Assembly: GCA_963822595.1 (NCBI GenBank)
Contig: CAWGIG010000004.1
Span: 372,001 to 436,000 of the forward strand
Direction: 5' to 3'
From: CAVRUH01 sp963822595
GTDB taxonomy: Bacteria > Chlamydiota > Chlamydiia > Chlamydiales > Waddliaceae
Length of the DNA stretch: 64,000 nucleotides
The notes beneath the pieces are model-generated. The model saw only the letters and a list, made by a program, of their open reading frames with translations. It made no database searches and was not told the origin of the DNA. The position numbers and the translations under genes were made by a program. Below, one piece after another: positions 17,352-26,362 of this stretch. Positions within the stretch are counted from its first letter, which is position 1; the number at the start of each line of letters is the position of its first letter.

Positions 17352-17960
17352 ATGCTTATAACACTATTGAAAGGTTTTGGAACTAGCGGAAGTTTAATTG
17401 TAGCTATTGGCGCACAAAACGCATTTGTGATACGTCAGGGCATGATGCGTCGTCATCTTTTGATGACAGCTTTATTATGTTCGGTGATTGACTCTCTGCT
17501 GATCATTCTTGGAGTGTTAGGCTTTGGACAACTTATTTCTGCGTATCCCTTATTAATTGTGGTAGCGAAGTATTTTGCCATTATTTTCTTATTCTTTTAT
17601 GGGGTTGTATCTTTGAAATCCTCTTTAAAACCTAAGAGTTTAGAAAATGGAAAAGAGCAAGAATTGCCTTCCGTTAAAAAAACCATTTTTATGCTTTTAG
17701 CTCTAAGCTTGCTCAACCCACATGTTTATTTGGATACAGTTATTTTAATAGGCAGTATTGCCACGCAACAACCTCCGGATCATCAAATCTATTTCACTTT
17801 AGGAGCAATAAGTGCTTCTTTTATCTGGTTTTTTGCTATTACATATGGAAGCTATCTTTTGGCTCCCTTTTTATCCAAGCAGAGTTCCTGGAGGATTATT
17901 GATGGTTTAGTCGCTTTGATCATGTGGGGAATCGCCATTAGCTTGATGATAACATTATAA
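17352..17960 (+). CDS. LysE/ArgO-family basic amino acid exporter
   Basis: Six predicted membrane segments and the family's N-terminal signature AIGAQNAFVIRQGMMR (about residues 17-32) identify a LysE/ArgO/RhtB-type exporter. ArgO and LysE exchange lysine, arginine or canavanine outward. LLNPHVYLDTVIL near residue 124 also matches the LysE branch rather than RhtB. I place the start at the ATG 17352; a TTG at 17346 gives two more residues. Being next to argGH makes arginine a plausible substrate. The 320 bases before it hold no gene that I can support. Confidence 0.85.
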   Translation: MLITLLKGFGTSGSLIVAIGAQNAFVIRQGMMRRHLLMTALLCSVIDSLLIILGVLGFGQLISAYPLLIVVAKYFAIIFLFFYGVVSLKSSLKPKSLENGKEQELPSVKKTIFMLLALSLLNPHVYLDTVILIGSIATQQPPDHQIYFTLGAISASFIWFFAITYGSYLLAPFLSKQSSWRIIDGLVALIMWGIAISLMITL

Positions 17961-18008
17961 ATGATTTGTGGCTTGGCAAATGCCCGAATGTCAGGCTTGG
18001 CCTCAAAT

Positions 18009-18216
18009 AAAGAATTGCAGGATCGCAGACCGGGCTCTTTCCAATTTTGCCATCTAGACTATTTTATTGTAATGTTTTTTGTTCCTTTCTATATCCTCAT
18101 TCTCCTGATCACCCTTGTAATAGATCTCGATGAACTCTATTCTGTCCTCGGCTGAAAAATAAGCATATGTGACGCGAATAGCTGAATGAACACCTTTTCT
18201 CTTTAACGATTTGCAA
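18009..18216. repeat. Direct repeat copy B flanking the arginine island
   Basis: It matches 13550-13757 in the same orientation over the same length. Just upstream (17978-18001) is a REP fragment with AAATGCCCGAATGTCAGGCT. Confidence 0.8.
18054..18216 (-). pseudogene. Relic of a RelE/ParE-like toxin (copy B)
   Basis: The minus strand reads CKSLKRKGVHSAIRVTYAYF, then SAEDRIEFIEIYYKGDQENE, ending in a stop at 18056. The frame is uninterrupted but lacks the N-terminus and a start codon. This copy shows how copy A should read across its frameshift. The whole looks like the C-terminal half of a RelE/ParE-type toxin. Confidence 0.6.
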
Positions 18217-18260
18217 ATGTTAAGAACTGTGATACTGTGATTCCTGATAACGATTACCGA

Positions 18261-19184
18261 TTACTTTTCCTTGATTGTTATGTATAAACCTTGGCTATTA
18301 ATTGTGAATGTAAAAGTGATCAGAACTCCACCTTTAGGCCACGCAAAATTATTACCCATATTATTATATCGCAGTATACAATGTCCGCTCCCCATCCCTT
18401 GTATACCTCCATCTTCTGTCCAGGACAGAACCCAAACCATCGGTTGATAGGGGTGACTCTTACTAAAATACCTGATATTTAGGAATTCAGATTCCTTCAC
18501 GCTTACCAGTCGACCCACATCTTCGACATGATGATTGCAACAAAAGTTTATTAACCAATTCTTGATTGCTACGTTAAATTCATTTATAGGAAAATCGAAC
18601 ACTTCCAGGTCGTCCATTGAGCTAATGTTAGCTATGGCATATCCGTCTGGCCTGTTCAATAAAACCCTCCCGGAGTTGTCTATATCTTTTACAATCTGAT
18701 AACAATCTTGGTCAGGTATAGCGCTCAGATGAATACCATGTTCCAAAGACCACCAAAGCCAGGAACACTGAGGGAACTTTTCCCATTTGCCCGTTACAAA
18801 TGAACCTGCAACGACGCCAGATTCATTAATCACGAATGAATAAAACAGAAACGGTACTTTTTTCCAATCTATTCCATATGCATTAAGCAAGTCATTCTCT
18901 GTTGCAATAATTTGGAATCCATCCTCTGCACTCCAATACCACGCTATCCTTTCTGCATTACCTCTCCCAGGAATAGAATTTTTAAAATCAGCCGTACCAA
19001 CTGTTTCACCTTTCGAGTTTGTATTGTGAATTTGAAAAGCTTGCTTTTCTTGCCATGCGAAGGGAAGGCCAACTAGTTCGACTAATTCGCTAGCTTTAAT
19101 TTCAGAGGGTGAATTTGCAGATGCGTTGCTTCCATAAACCGCGATCGTCAGTAAAAAATAAAACATTTGTTTAAAATTAATCAT
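18261..19184 (-). CDS. Secreted protein with HAF-like repeats
   Basis: I choose the internal start at 19184 because it opens a good signal peptide (MINFKQMFYFLLTIAVYG, then SNASA); a longer frame reaches 19235. The body contains repeated units of the form INxxGxVxGxF followed by a W-x-W pattern, such as VINESGVVAGSFVTG and WYWSAEDGFQII, resembling the HAF repeats of exported beta-propeller proteins. About 300 residues would suit a single small propeller. No enzymatic motif. Function unknown. Confidence 0.6.
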   Translation of the reverse strand: MINFKQMFYFLLTIAVYGSNASANSPSEIKASELVELVGLPFAWQEKQAFQIHNTNSKGETVGTADFKNSIPGRGNAERIAWYWSAEDGFQIIATENDLLNAYGIDWKKVPFLFYSFVINESGVVAGSFVTGKWEKFPQCSWLWWSLEHGIHLSAIPDQDCYQIVKDIDNSGRVLLNRPDGYAIANISSMDDLEVFDFPINEFNVAIKNWLINFCCNHHVEDVGRLVSVKESEFLNIRYFSKSHPYQPMVWVLSWTEDGGIQGMGSGHCILRYNNMGNNFAWPKGGVLITFTFTINSQGLYITIKEK

Positions 19185-19317
19185 AAGACTCTTTTCAATT
19201 ATTTTAATATATACTAAATAATAATAAAAAGCCAAAGTTATTTAATTAATTAACTCGATCTCTTTTATTTAATTAATAACAACGAAAATCAATCGTTAAT
19301 CACAAATGTCTGAAAAC

Positions 19318-19345
19318 GGGGTCAGGCCTGGCATTCGGGCATTTG
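19318..19345. repeat. REP palindrome at the 3' end of the RAYT relic
   Basis: GGGGTCAGGCCTGGCATTCG followed by GGCATTT. It is the inverted counterpart of 20348-20375 on the other side of the transposase relic. The transposase stop codon is the TGA inside GGCCTGA, read on the minus strand. Confidence 0.85.
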
Positions 19346-20281
19346 CAATAGATAAGCTTTTATATTCGAAATTTCACTCTTTAATTTCTCTGAGTTTAAA
19401 CTCTTAGCCGTTAGTCGCGCAGCGTGTTTGCTTAGGCTGCTAGCATCGCGTTCAACAATTTGAGCAAGCTCTTCAAGCGTTAAATCACGGTTTTCCTGCA
19501 CGAGTAATGCAAGGACAGCTCGGACATGTGATAAACAACGCGCTTGCCCAGGAATTTTTAATAAATTAATATCCACTTTATAAAACTCGCAAACCGTTTT
19601 CGCAAGATCCAGCACACCAAAATTAACCTCATACACTGATTCAGCTTTTTCATTCACCATCTTTACAAAAGCCTCATCACCCAAAATGCCCTCTTGGGTT
19701 CCCCGCTTAAAATCAATCTCATTTGGATTATTGCTTACATTATGGATGAACCTCTCGTAGCTGCATATTGCTGTTTGGAAACCATCGCCGAATCTAGACA
19801 AAAGATTGTTATGTACTATCCATACCAAGTCCGAAACACCTAGATAAGTATTATGACTAGACCATCGATATTGTTCTGGTCGTTTAACCAACCCCGCCCG
19901 AACAGGATTCAAATGAATGTATCTAATAAGTTCCTTTAAGTACCGTTCGCTGTCAACCAGAATCGATTTGAATCTTCCCTGAAATATAAATGTCCAATAC
20001 GCTATTTCTTCCAATTAATATATCTGGTATAACGAAATGAAAGATTTTGGATAATCCGTGATAGTTCGATATGATCCACTTGAATGGCTAAATGGACATG
20101 ATTGGACATAAAGCAAACAAAATGCATGCACCTGATGACCAAACCTCTCAACGCCTTCTTGAATTAATAAGCACATCCTGCATCGATCTTCATCGTTAAA
20201 AAAGATATCTTGACCATCGTTCCCACGCAACATTACATGGTAAGTACCCCCTGGTAAATGATAGCGTAATCTTCGTGCCAT
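19322..20281 (-). pseudogene. REP-associated tyrosine transposase (Y1/RAYT), decayed
   Basis: The N-terminal part reads MARRLRYHLPGGTYHVMLRG, typical of the Y1_Tnp family. The frame then shifts within TTTTGTTTGCTTTATG (about 20125), which looks like a 4-base insertion. The next frame supplies MSNHVHLAIQVDH with the metal-binding HVH. It stops at a TAG near 20015, and a third frame resumes with FQGRFKS, then ELIRYIHLNPVRAGL, carrying the nucleophile-region tyrosine, and a C-terminal DnaA-like helical domain. RAYTs move or maintain REP palindromes. The gene is bracketed by REP copies in inverted orientation, so this is a RAYT unit that has lost activity. Confidence 0.85.
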
Positions 20282-20347
20282 AATCGAAGCCCATTTTTCT
20301 AATTTAGGTACGACAATCTACACCAAAATAGTATTGCAGTAAAGATC

Positions 20348-20462
20348 AAATGCCAGAATACCAGGCCTGACCCCGTTTTTTGACCCCGTTTTTACTGTCA
20401 GGCCTGACCTGTTTTTCTGTCAGGACTGACCCGTTTTAGACCCGTTTTTGACCCCGTTTTTA
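20348..20462. repeat. REP palindrome followed by a tandem GACCCCGTTTTT array
   Basis: 20348-20375 is the inverted partner of 19318-19345 (AAATGCCAGAATACCAGGCC, then TGACCCC). After it come about six spaced copies of (T)GACC(C)CGTTTTT and two further GTCAGGxCTGAC cores up to 20462. The array reads into the 3' end of the next gene on the minus strand. Confidence 0.8.
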
Positions 20463-20934
20463 AGCCAATCCACGCTCGTTTGTAGATAGGAAATTGCATG
20501 AATTCCTGGATTGCAAGCAACTTTTCAGATGGGGTAAAAGGGTGCAAGCCAAAACCCCAATCTTGACATATATCAACTGCAATGTGATATGGTTCACTTC
20601 TGACGCTACCCGACCCAGTATGATATCTTAAGAAAGATTTAAAGCTAGAAGAGATCGAAGCCTTTAGAGCTTGATTTTGAATTCTTAAGCCGAAAGAAGC
20701 AACCCTTAGCTTGTTGAGGCACTTTTCTATTTCTATCAATGCTATATGATCATCCGTAGGCGTTCTGGTACTGATTTGAAGCCGCTTAGCTAATGATTGC
20801 AAACGTTCATTTAACTCTATTAGAAGTTCTGAGCAGGCTTGTCTAGCTAAAGCATCATAACTAAACGCCTGCGTTAAACAGCTAAGCCCCCAACCTACAA
20901 TAACGCCCGTCAGGGTAGAAACTAGTTCGCTCAT
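20398..20934 (-). CDS. Unrecognised membrane-anchored protein with REP-derived tail
   Basis: The N-terminus has a hydrophobic segment (LVSTLTGVIVGWGLSCLTQ). The rest is helical, with a central run such as ELNERLQSLAKRLQIS. The last ~22 residues (KTGSKTGLKRVSPDRKTGQA) are encoded by the REP/tandem array and the stop codon is the TGA of GGCCTGA, so the original C-terminus has probably been replaced. No family is recognised. Confidence 0.5.
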   Translation of the reverse strand: MSELVSTLTGVIVGWGLSCLTQAFSYDALARQACSELLIELNERLQSLAKRLQISTRTPTDDHIALIEIEKCLNKLRVASFGLRIQNQALKASISSSFKSFLRYHTGSGSVRSEPYHIAVDICQDWGFGLHPFTPSEKLLAIQEFMQFPIYKRAWIGLKTGSKTGLKRVSPDRKTGQA

Positions 20935-21216
20935 ATTAAACCGACCTTGTGAACTAATATTCTATTTAACCTTTGGATAAAAATCAAACATGAAATAGTT
21001 CACTCAAATATTAAAAGACGCCGTAATAGGTTAGGGTCAACATACCATTACACCTTCCCTTATTGATTAATTTTTAAGTAAATATCTTATTGTTAATAAT
21101 TTATGATATTTGTTAATATGTTTATTGTTAACAAAAGTGGGTATTTATGAAATTAAAATTATGTGTTCTATTTTCTGCTATAAGTAATCTGCTATAATAG
21201 TTTTGCTTTTTCCAGT

Positions 21217-21528
21217 TTGGAAGAGAGTCAATTAAAAATTCTTCAATCTGAATACAATATGTTCAGCAATGAAAGAAATGAAGAGAAATCGCAGATGCGC
21301 AGGAAGATCTTTGAAGTAAATATCCAATATTTTGAGAAATCTATCACCAAGAAAATTAAAAGCAATGAAGTTAAGCAAGAAAGATATGAAAACAATTTAA
21401 AAAAGAGTCTAAACGGGGAAGAAGTTCAACACTGGCTAAAGAAGATGCAATCCACAGAAAAGAAAATCAGCAATCTCAACGAAATCCTTATTGGCATTGA
21501 GATGCTTAAGGTAAGATTTGTCAACTGA
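21217..21528 (+). CDS. Coiled-coil small protein, possibly a broken secreted protein
   Basis: A highly charged helical protein of ~103 residues with coiled-coil character (SEYNMFSNERNEEKSQMRRK). The frame begins at a TTG. Upstream in another frame, an ATG at 21147 starts a good signal-peptide core (MKLKLCVLFSAISNLL) that hits TAA TAG at 21195. A one-base indel would join the two into a secreted protein. It may therefore be a frameshifted gene. No family recognised. Confidence 0.4.
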   Translation: MEESQLKILQSEYNMFSNERNEEKSQMRRKIFEVNIQYFEKSITKKIKSNEVKQERYENNLKKSLNGEEVQHWLKKMQSTEKKISNLNEILIGIEMLKVRFVN

Positions 21529-21624
21529 TATTATTTGAAAGAAGGCGAGACAAAGAATCGCCGGTTACGACCCATTTCATTTTTGGAGCTTGGTGTTTTT
21601 AATAAATAAGAGGAGAATTTTGTT

Positions 21625-21849
21625 ATGAATTGGTTTCATTTGATGTTTCTATTAGTAATAGGAATTATTATTCGTTTCTTTTATGGTCAAGAAATTGATA
21701 CCTTATCATTTTACCAAACCTGTGTGTTAGGATTAATTATCATTTTTATTGCATTTCATATGGTTCTAATTTTTTATGTTTTAAAAGTTTTAGATAATAT
21801 CAAAGAAATTATTAAGTCGAAATGTGAAAATAGTATAAATAAGTTGTAA
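21625..21849 (+). CDS. Small two-helix membrane protein
   Basis: Seventy-four residues with hydrophobic segments at about 3-17 and 30-55 and a charged tail. A clear GAGGAG ribosome site lies 7 bases before the ATG. Unrecognised. Confidence 0.55.
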   Translation: MNWFHLMFLLVIGIIIRFFYGQEIDTLSFYQTCVLGLIIIFIAFHMVLIFYVLKVLDNIKEIIKSKCENSINKL

Positions 21850-21924
21850 ACATATAACGAGTCTCAATGACAGAATCTTAAAAAGGGGTCAGGCCAAAAA
21901 CAAAAAAGGGGTCAAAAAGAAAAA

Positions 21925-21987
21925 GGGGTCAGGCCTGGCATTCGGGCATTTGAAAAATTCAAATGCCCGAATGCCAGGCCTGACCCC
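21925..21987. repeat. Perfect REP inverted pair (REPIN-like)
   Basis: Arms of 30 bases (21925-21954 and 21958-21987) are exact reverse complements separated by AAA. Each arm begins GGGGTCAGGCCTGGCATTCG from the outside. Upstream, 21882-21924 carries two further GGGGTC partial units. It has the organisation of a REPIN, the mobile doublet form of REP sequences. Confidence 0.9.
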
Positions 21988-22171
21988 AAACACAGAAAAT
22001 GAGGAGATGTATCATAGATGATCAGCTAAACAAAATTGGTCATACCTGCAGGTTTATGCATGTTTATTCTGATGCAAACAAACTTCCCGATATCAATTAA
22101 TAAATTTAATACTTTTATTTCTTTAAATTTAAGTATTTCAACAGTATAATGCTCCAAAAAAAGGTATATAA

Positions 22172-22387
22172 ATGCTAGAGCTGAAAAATTTAGGATTGCT
22201 AGTGGTTTTTAACGCAGTTTTCGCTTTTCCAATCACAACAGGTATATTCCAATTTTTCAGAATCATTGGTAACGAAATCGACGCAAAAAAGAAAGGAGTA
22301 ATGCGGTGGGTTGTTTTTATAAGTTTAATGGTTTTAAGCATGTGGTTTTATTTAGTGTTCTCTGCACTTTTCCGCTGGCAGTTGTGA
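22172..22387 (+). CDS. Small membrane protein overlapping the next gene
   Basis: Two hydrophobic segments (residues 6-26 and 42-62) separated by a lysine-rich loop. The 3' 82 bases overlap the next ORF in another frame. An internal GGAG at 22294-22298 sits before both an in-frame ATG (22301) and the GTG (22306) of the next gene. Unrecognised. Confidence 0.4.
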   Translation: MLELKNLGLLVVFNAVFAFPITTGIFQFFRIIGNEIDAKKKGVMRWVVFISLMVLSMWFYLVFSALFRWQL

Positions 22388-23007
22388 CGCCACCTCCACT
22401 CTATGGACAAATCCATATGGGTTTTAACGACGTCTGTTTTGGTGTTAAGATACAAAAGCTTGTTGATAAAGCTTGGAAATATTCTGACAAGCAGGACGGT
22501 GACAGTTTACTAGATGTGATATTGGACATTAAATCAGAGGTTGAAACTTATACTGGAAAGAAGATTGATATAAGTAAAGAGATTGATAAAATCGAAAACA
22601 ACGCCAAAAAGAAGGGAAGTAAACCTCCTAAAGACATATTTAAAAAGTTAAAAAGTTTGGTTCAAAGTAAAGAGAAGAAAAAACATCATCGCGCTATGTG
22701 TATGGAATCCTACTTTATAGATCAGCCAAGTATGAGCTTTCAAGATTATGAGTTTTTGCATTTAAAAGCTGGAAACAAAGAAAAAGACCAAGGAAAGGAA
22801 CAACTTCCTCTAAAGTTTGTGATTGCTGTTTCATTAATGTTAGGGGGTGCTTTCGTTATGTTTGCGACACCCGTTTGTCCAGCACTCGGTTATGCTGGCG
22901 AAATGATGATATCAACAGGATTTGGGATGTTGATTGATCAAGGCGTAGATATCTATCAAAAAGACCCTAGAAAACGTTCAAATAGCCAATCAACCACAGC
23001 TTATTGA
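22306..23007 (+). CDS. Secreted or membrane protein with lysine-rich helical core
   Basis: The GTG start at 22306 is placed 8 bases after AGGAG and gives a signal-peptide-like N-terminus (VVLFSVLCTFPLAVVTPPPL). The middle is charged and helical (EIDKIENNAKKKGSKPPKDI). A Gly/Ala-rich hydrophobic hairpin at about 165-205 resembles chlamydial inclusion-membrane-type segments. Function unknown. Confidence 0.5.
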   Translation: MGCFYKFNGFKHVVLFSVLCTFPLAVVTPPPLYGQIHMGFNDVCFGVKIQKLVDKAWKYSDKQDGDSLLDVILDIKSEVETYTGKKIDISKEIDKIENNAKKKGSKPPKDIFKKLKSLVQSKEKKKHHRAMCMESYFIDQPSMSFQDYEFLHLKAGNKEKDQGKEQLPLKFVIAVSLMLGGAFVMFATPVCPALGYAGEMMISTGFGMLIDQGVDIYQKDPRKRSNSQSTTAY

Positions 23008-23098
23008 AAAATCCTAATGCCGGAAGAGGAAATATCTTGATGGCCGGGAGTCACTCTATGAACGAAACTTAAGCCTATATCATGCACGACCCATTATT

Positions 23099-23135
23099 CA
23101 ATAGGCCGCGTGGCGTAAGCCACTGCGGCCTATTG
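23099..23135. repeat. Structured hairpin with GNRA-type loop
   Basis: CAATAGGCCGC, GTGGC, loop GTAA, GCCAC, bulged T, GCGGCCTATTG: 16 base pairs with one bulge. A shorter copy with compensatory changes and a GCAA loop is at 49099-49121. Confidence 0.75.
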
Positions 23136-23200
23136 CCGTAGCGAGCGTAGGGGACGAAGGCTTTCTATTATGCTAAATACGTCAAACCTGAAAATCGGAG

Positions 23201-24034
23201 TCACCCCGGTTTGCCAAGATTATTTTTACAAAAGTCTTTTAGGCTAGGCAGAAAGTCATCGTAGAGGTAGGGGGTGGCCAGTGCTTCAAAATAAGAGTAA
23301 TTCAAGCGTTCTTCTGAGACGACTACTCCTTCAAGCGATGGAGTTATTTGCTGTTTTTCGCATTTGAATCGCCAAAAACCGGCCCCAGAACCCCCTGCAA
23401 TAGACTTATTAGTGTCATTTGGTATTTCCCAATATCGAAGATGAGTTTTATCATCAAATCTCAATCTTTCCCCACCACCTGTGCATACAGCAGTATCTAG
23501 AAGTCCATCTGGTCTTAGAGGAGCCGCACCTCTATAGAATGCGGAGGCGATTTGAGGATCATACATGACCAACTCTTTGTTATTATCTAAGTTGTAAAAG
23601 GATGATTCAGTGATCAATTCGTGATTTGGTAAGTGACCGTCGATGCCGAGGGCAATAAACGCGATATCTGGTTTGTAACCTTCATCTGAATCAGAATAAA
23701 ATCCTTGAATATCGACACAGCAATATATGTATGAAAACGATACAGAGCTAGCGATAGTCTCCCCATTTTGGAGCTTAGACAAACCTACGAATGCGGGCTG
23801 ATCTAATAACCCAAATTTTAAACCTCTCACAACGTGTGCAGCAGTAAGGATGCCGTATATCACATGCGTTAAGACGGTAAATTTGACAAATGTGCCAGAG
23901 CCGATCGGGAGGGGTAGTACTGAAGAACCATAATAACTTCCTAAAGAGACATGATATTTCAAAACATGCTCTTCAATCCTGTTAAGAAGTTTTTCGCGTA
24001 GTTCTTCTAGCTCTTTTTCCGTTAGAATGCTCAT
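23201..24034 (-). CDS. Trypsin-like serine protease domain protein
   Basis: A candidate catalytic triad is visible: His67 in ILTAAHVV, Asp123 in KPDIAFIAL, Ser216 in AGGSGAGF. GSGTFV at 46-51 precedes the first strand, as in trypsin-fold proteases. An N-terminal charged helix replaces a signal peptide, so the protein is either cytosolic or exported by a signal-independent route. At 277 residues it has a single protease domain and no PDZ, unlike DegP/HtrA. Confidence 0.65.
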   Translation of the reverse strand: MSILTEKELEELREKLLNRIEEHVLKYHVSLGSYYGSSVLPLPIGSGTFVKFTVLTHVIYGILTAAHVVRGLKFGLLDQPAFVGLSKLQNGETIASSVSFSYIYCCVDIQGFYSDSDEGYKPDIAFIALGIDGHLPNHELITESSFYNLDNNKELVMYDPQIASAFYRGAAPLRPDGLLDTAVCTGGGERLRFDDKTHLRYWEIPNDTNKSIAGGSGAGFWRFKCEKQQITPSLEGVVVSEERLNYSYFEALATPYLYDDFLPSLKDFCKNNLGKPG

Positions 24035-24219
24035 AAATACCTTGCTAATGTCAATGTGCTTTGCTGATTCCGACCCTATTCTTAGCTAACCCTGAGATCC
24101 GCCTTCTCTCGATTCATAACTCCAGCATCTTTTTTGAAACTTCAAAAGGGTATATCGCCAGGACCATTAAACTGTGACATTTGCGTTCGCAAATATCATC
24201 ATAGGGACATGCCCGAGTT

Positions 24220-25592
24220 TTATTTAGAATCGGGTCTGTTTATGACTTTGCCATTAATTTCACTCAGAGAATCCGGACTTATTTTTCCAAGATACTGAGG
24301 AAGCTCTAATCCTGCTAGAGATGCGATATCATGGAGAGCCGGCAGTGATTTTGTAAATTGACTAATGAAGTTTGAAGTCGATGATCCCTTTCCATCCGAG
24401 CTGCCGCTATCCCAAACGGTAATCTTGTCAATCTTGATGTTTTTGATCGCTTCCACTTGCAATTTCACGATCTCTTCAAGTTTTTCTATCAACAACATTG
24501 TAGCTGCACTCTTAGCGTCTTCTCCGCAAGCTTCAAAGAGCTGTTTATAACCAGTAGCCTTAGCGTCTAATAGCTTTTGAATCCCCTCCGCTTCAGCTTG
24601 TCTGATCGACAAGATCGCTTCTGCTTCACCGCGCGCAATGATAACTTTGCTCTGAGCTTCAGCCTCAGCGTCAATTTGCATTTTCCGTCTTCTTAATCTC
24701 TTGAGGAACAATTTGCTCGGCTTCCAAAAGTTGGGTCTGTGCTAATGCACGCGCTTTTTGAATCATCGCTTCAGCATTTTGCTTAGCTACTTGACTGCGC
24801 TGTGCTGCTTCCGCTTCTTTTTCAGCCAAAACTGCATTTGTCAGGGCCATTTGAGCTTTGGAGTCATTTTCCCCTTTGACTGCTTCTGCATTATAAGATG
24901 CGACAGATACGCGGCGGTCTCTTTCTGCTAATGATTTGCCGATATCTCCTTGCTTTTCCTGCTCTGCAACATCGACTTTAGCTTGATTCACAGCCATGGA
25001 AGAGGCTTTCATTCCAATGCTTTCAATATAATTTGATTCGTCCGTGATGTCGGTGATGTTCACGTTCAATAGAGTCAGGCCGATTTTGTGCAGTTCAGGT
25101 TCAATATTATTTCTTAATGGACTCTAAAAAGCGCTCTCTATCTTGGTTGATCTCCTCAATCCTCAAAGAAGCTACTGTTAAGCGAAGCTGCCCAATGATA
25201 ATTTCAGTGGCCATCGATTCAATTTCTTTATGACCCAAATCCAGCATCCTAACGGCTGCGTTATTCATCACGTCAGGTGTGATGCCTACGGCGACTGTAA
25301 ACGTACTTGGTACGTTCACACGTATGTTCTGATGAGAAAGCGCTCCCTTTAATGGGATATGAATGGTTCGAGGTGTTAAGTCCAAGAAAGCATATCCTTG
25401 AATCAACGGCCATATGAATGTTCCGCCACCATGGTAGCATTGAACGGTCTTGCTTCCGGCTACGCGCCCATAAACCACTAAGACTTTGTTCGAAGGGCAT
25501 CGGCGATACAATTTCGCGAGAAAATAGATAGTTGAAAACAGGAATAAAAGAAATCCCGCTACAGTAATGCTTAAATAGGAAATGTTAAACAT
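24220..25592 (-). pseudogene. Flotillin-like SPFH protein, broken by two frameshifts
   Basis: Three frames in series give a full flotillin. The N-terminal part starts at 25592 (AGGAGG just upstream) with one membrane segment and the SPFH domain (YGRVAGSKTVQCYHGGGTFI, ending FLESIKK). The middle reads NVNITDITDESNYIESIGMK, then an AE-rich coiled coil. The last part reads IDAEAEAQSKVIIARGEAEA to the end. The first break is near 25110 (one extra A in an A-rich run), the second near 24682 (one A too few), so they restore the frame. Flotillins scaffold membrane microdomains and pair with NfeD. Decay or homopolymer sequencing error cannot be told apart here. Confidence 0.75.
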
Positions 25593-25602
25593 AAGGACCT
25601 CC

Positions 25603-26197
25603 TTATAGTGGTGTAACGACAACAGTCTTGTCGTCGATTTTTTCAATAATTTTTACCCGCATAAACGACTGCAAGTCTTCATGATGTTTAGAGATGGCAT
25701 CAATTTCATATGTAAAATGGTTTAGTGATATCGAAATCTTGCCTCTGCCGCCCTTAGGAATCGATTGATAGACATACCCTTCTTTCCCAATCGCATCTTC
25801 AATTCTGAATATGTTTCCGGAACTTCTAAGTTTTTTAGCAAATTTAAAAATGGAGCGAATAACTAGCGCTGCAAATAAGCCTGCAGCAACGGATATTCCA
25901 ATTGTAAGATTGTTTTGAAGTCCGAATTCATTTTGGCATGTGATGGCTGTCCATCCAAACATCATCAGAAATCCAGTGATCGTCTGCATTGATAGCCATT
26001 TGAGTTTTCTGGCATCTGCGGGAGTCATGGTTTGCATGATCAGATACAGGGTCACTGGAATCAAAGTTATCATGATCGGCAATGCCAAATACATTAATTA
26101 TAAATTGAATAAGAAACATTCCCGATCCCGCAAGTGCGCAGAACCAAAAAATGGAGCCTGATTGTGTCAATTCATTAGAATAATAAGGCATAAACAT
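25603..26197 (-). pseudogene. NfeD-like (YqiJ-type) membrane protein, frameshifted
   Basis: The first frame from 26197 gives a membrane segment and a His/Asp-rich loop (GIADHDNFDSSDPVSDHANH) typical of NfeD2/YqiJ proteins. The second frame, entered near 26010-26035, supplies two more membrane segments (TGFLMMFGWTAI, TIGISVAAGLFAALVI) and a C-terminal OB-like domain (AIGKEGYVYQSIPKGGRGKI). It lies 10 bases upstream of the flotillin gene in the same direction, the classical NfeD-flotillin operon. One indel separates the halves. Confidence 0.65.
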
Positions 26198-26362
26198 AAC
26201 TCAGACTAATTTTTAGATAATGATGATTGAAATTGTGAATAATTTCAATATCAATGAATTATTATAAGGCTAAGTTTCAACAAGATCATCAAATTTAACA
26301 TTGCCAATTAATCTCAAAAATAATACAATTTATTTTTAAATTAATAAAATGGGATATATTTT

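Noticed and set aside
17961..18155. A 64-codon plus-strand ORF after the exporter gene
   Set aside because: It is antisense to the toxin relic and crosses a REP fragment; its hydrophobic end is a by-product of that overlap.
20367..20462. Direct-repeat CRISPR-like array of GACCCCGTTTTT
   Set aside because: The units are too short and run into each other; this is a simple tandem repeat derived from REP ends.
21880..21990. CRISPR array
   Set aside because: The repeated units are inverted palindromes of unequal spacing without unique spacers; no cas genes are nearby.
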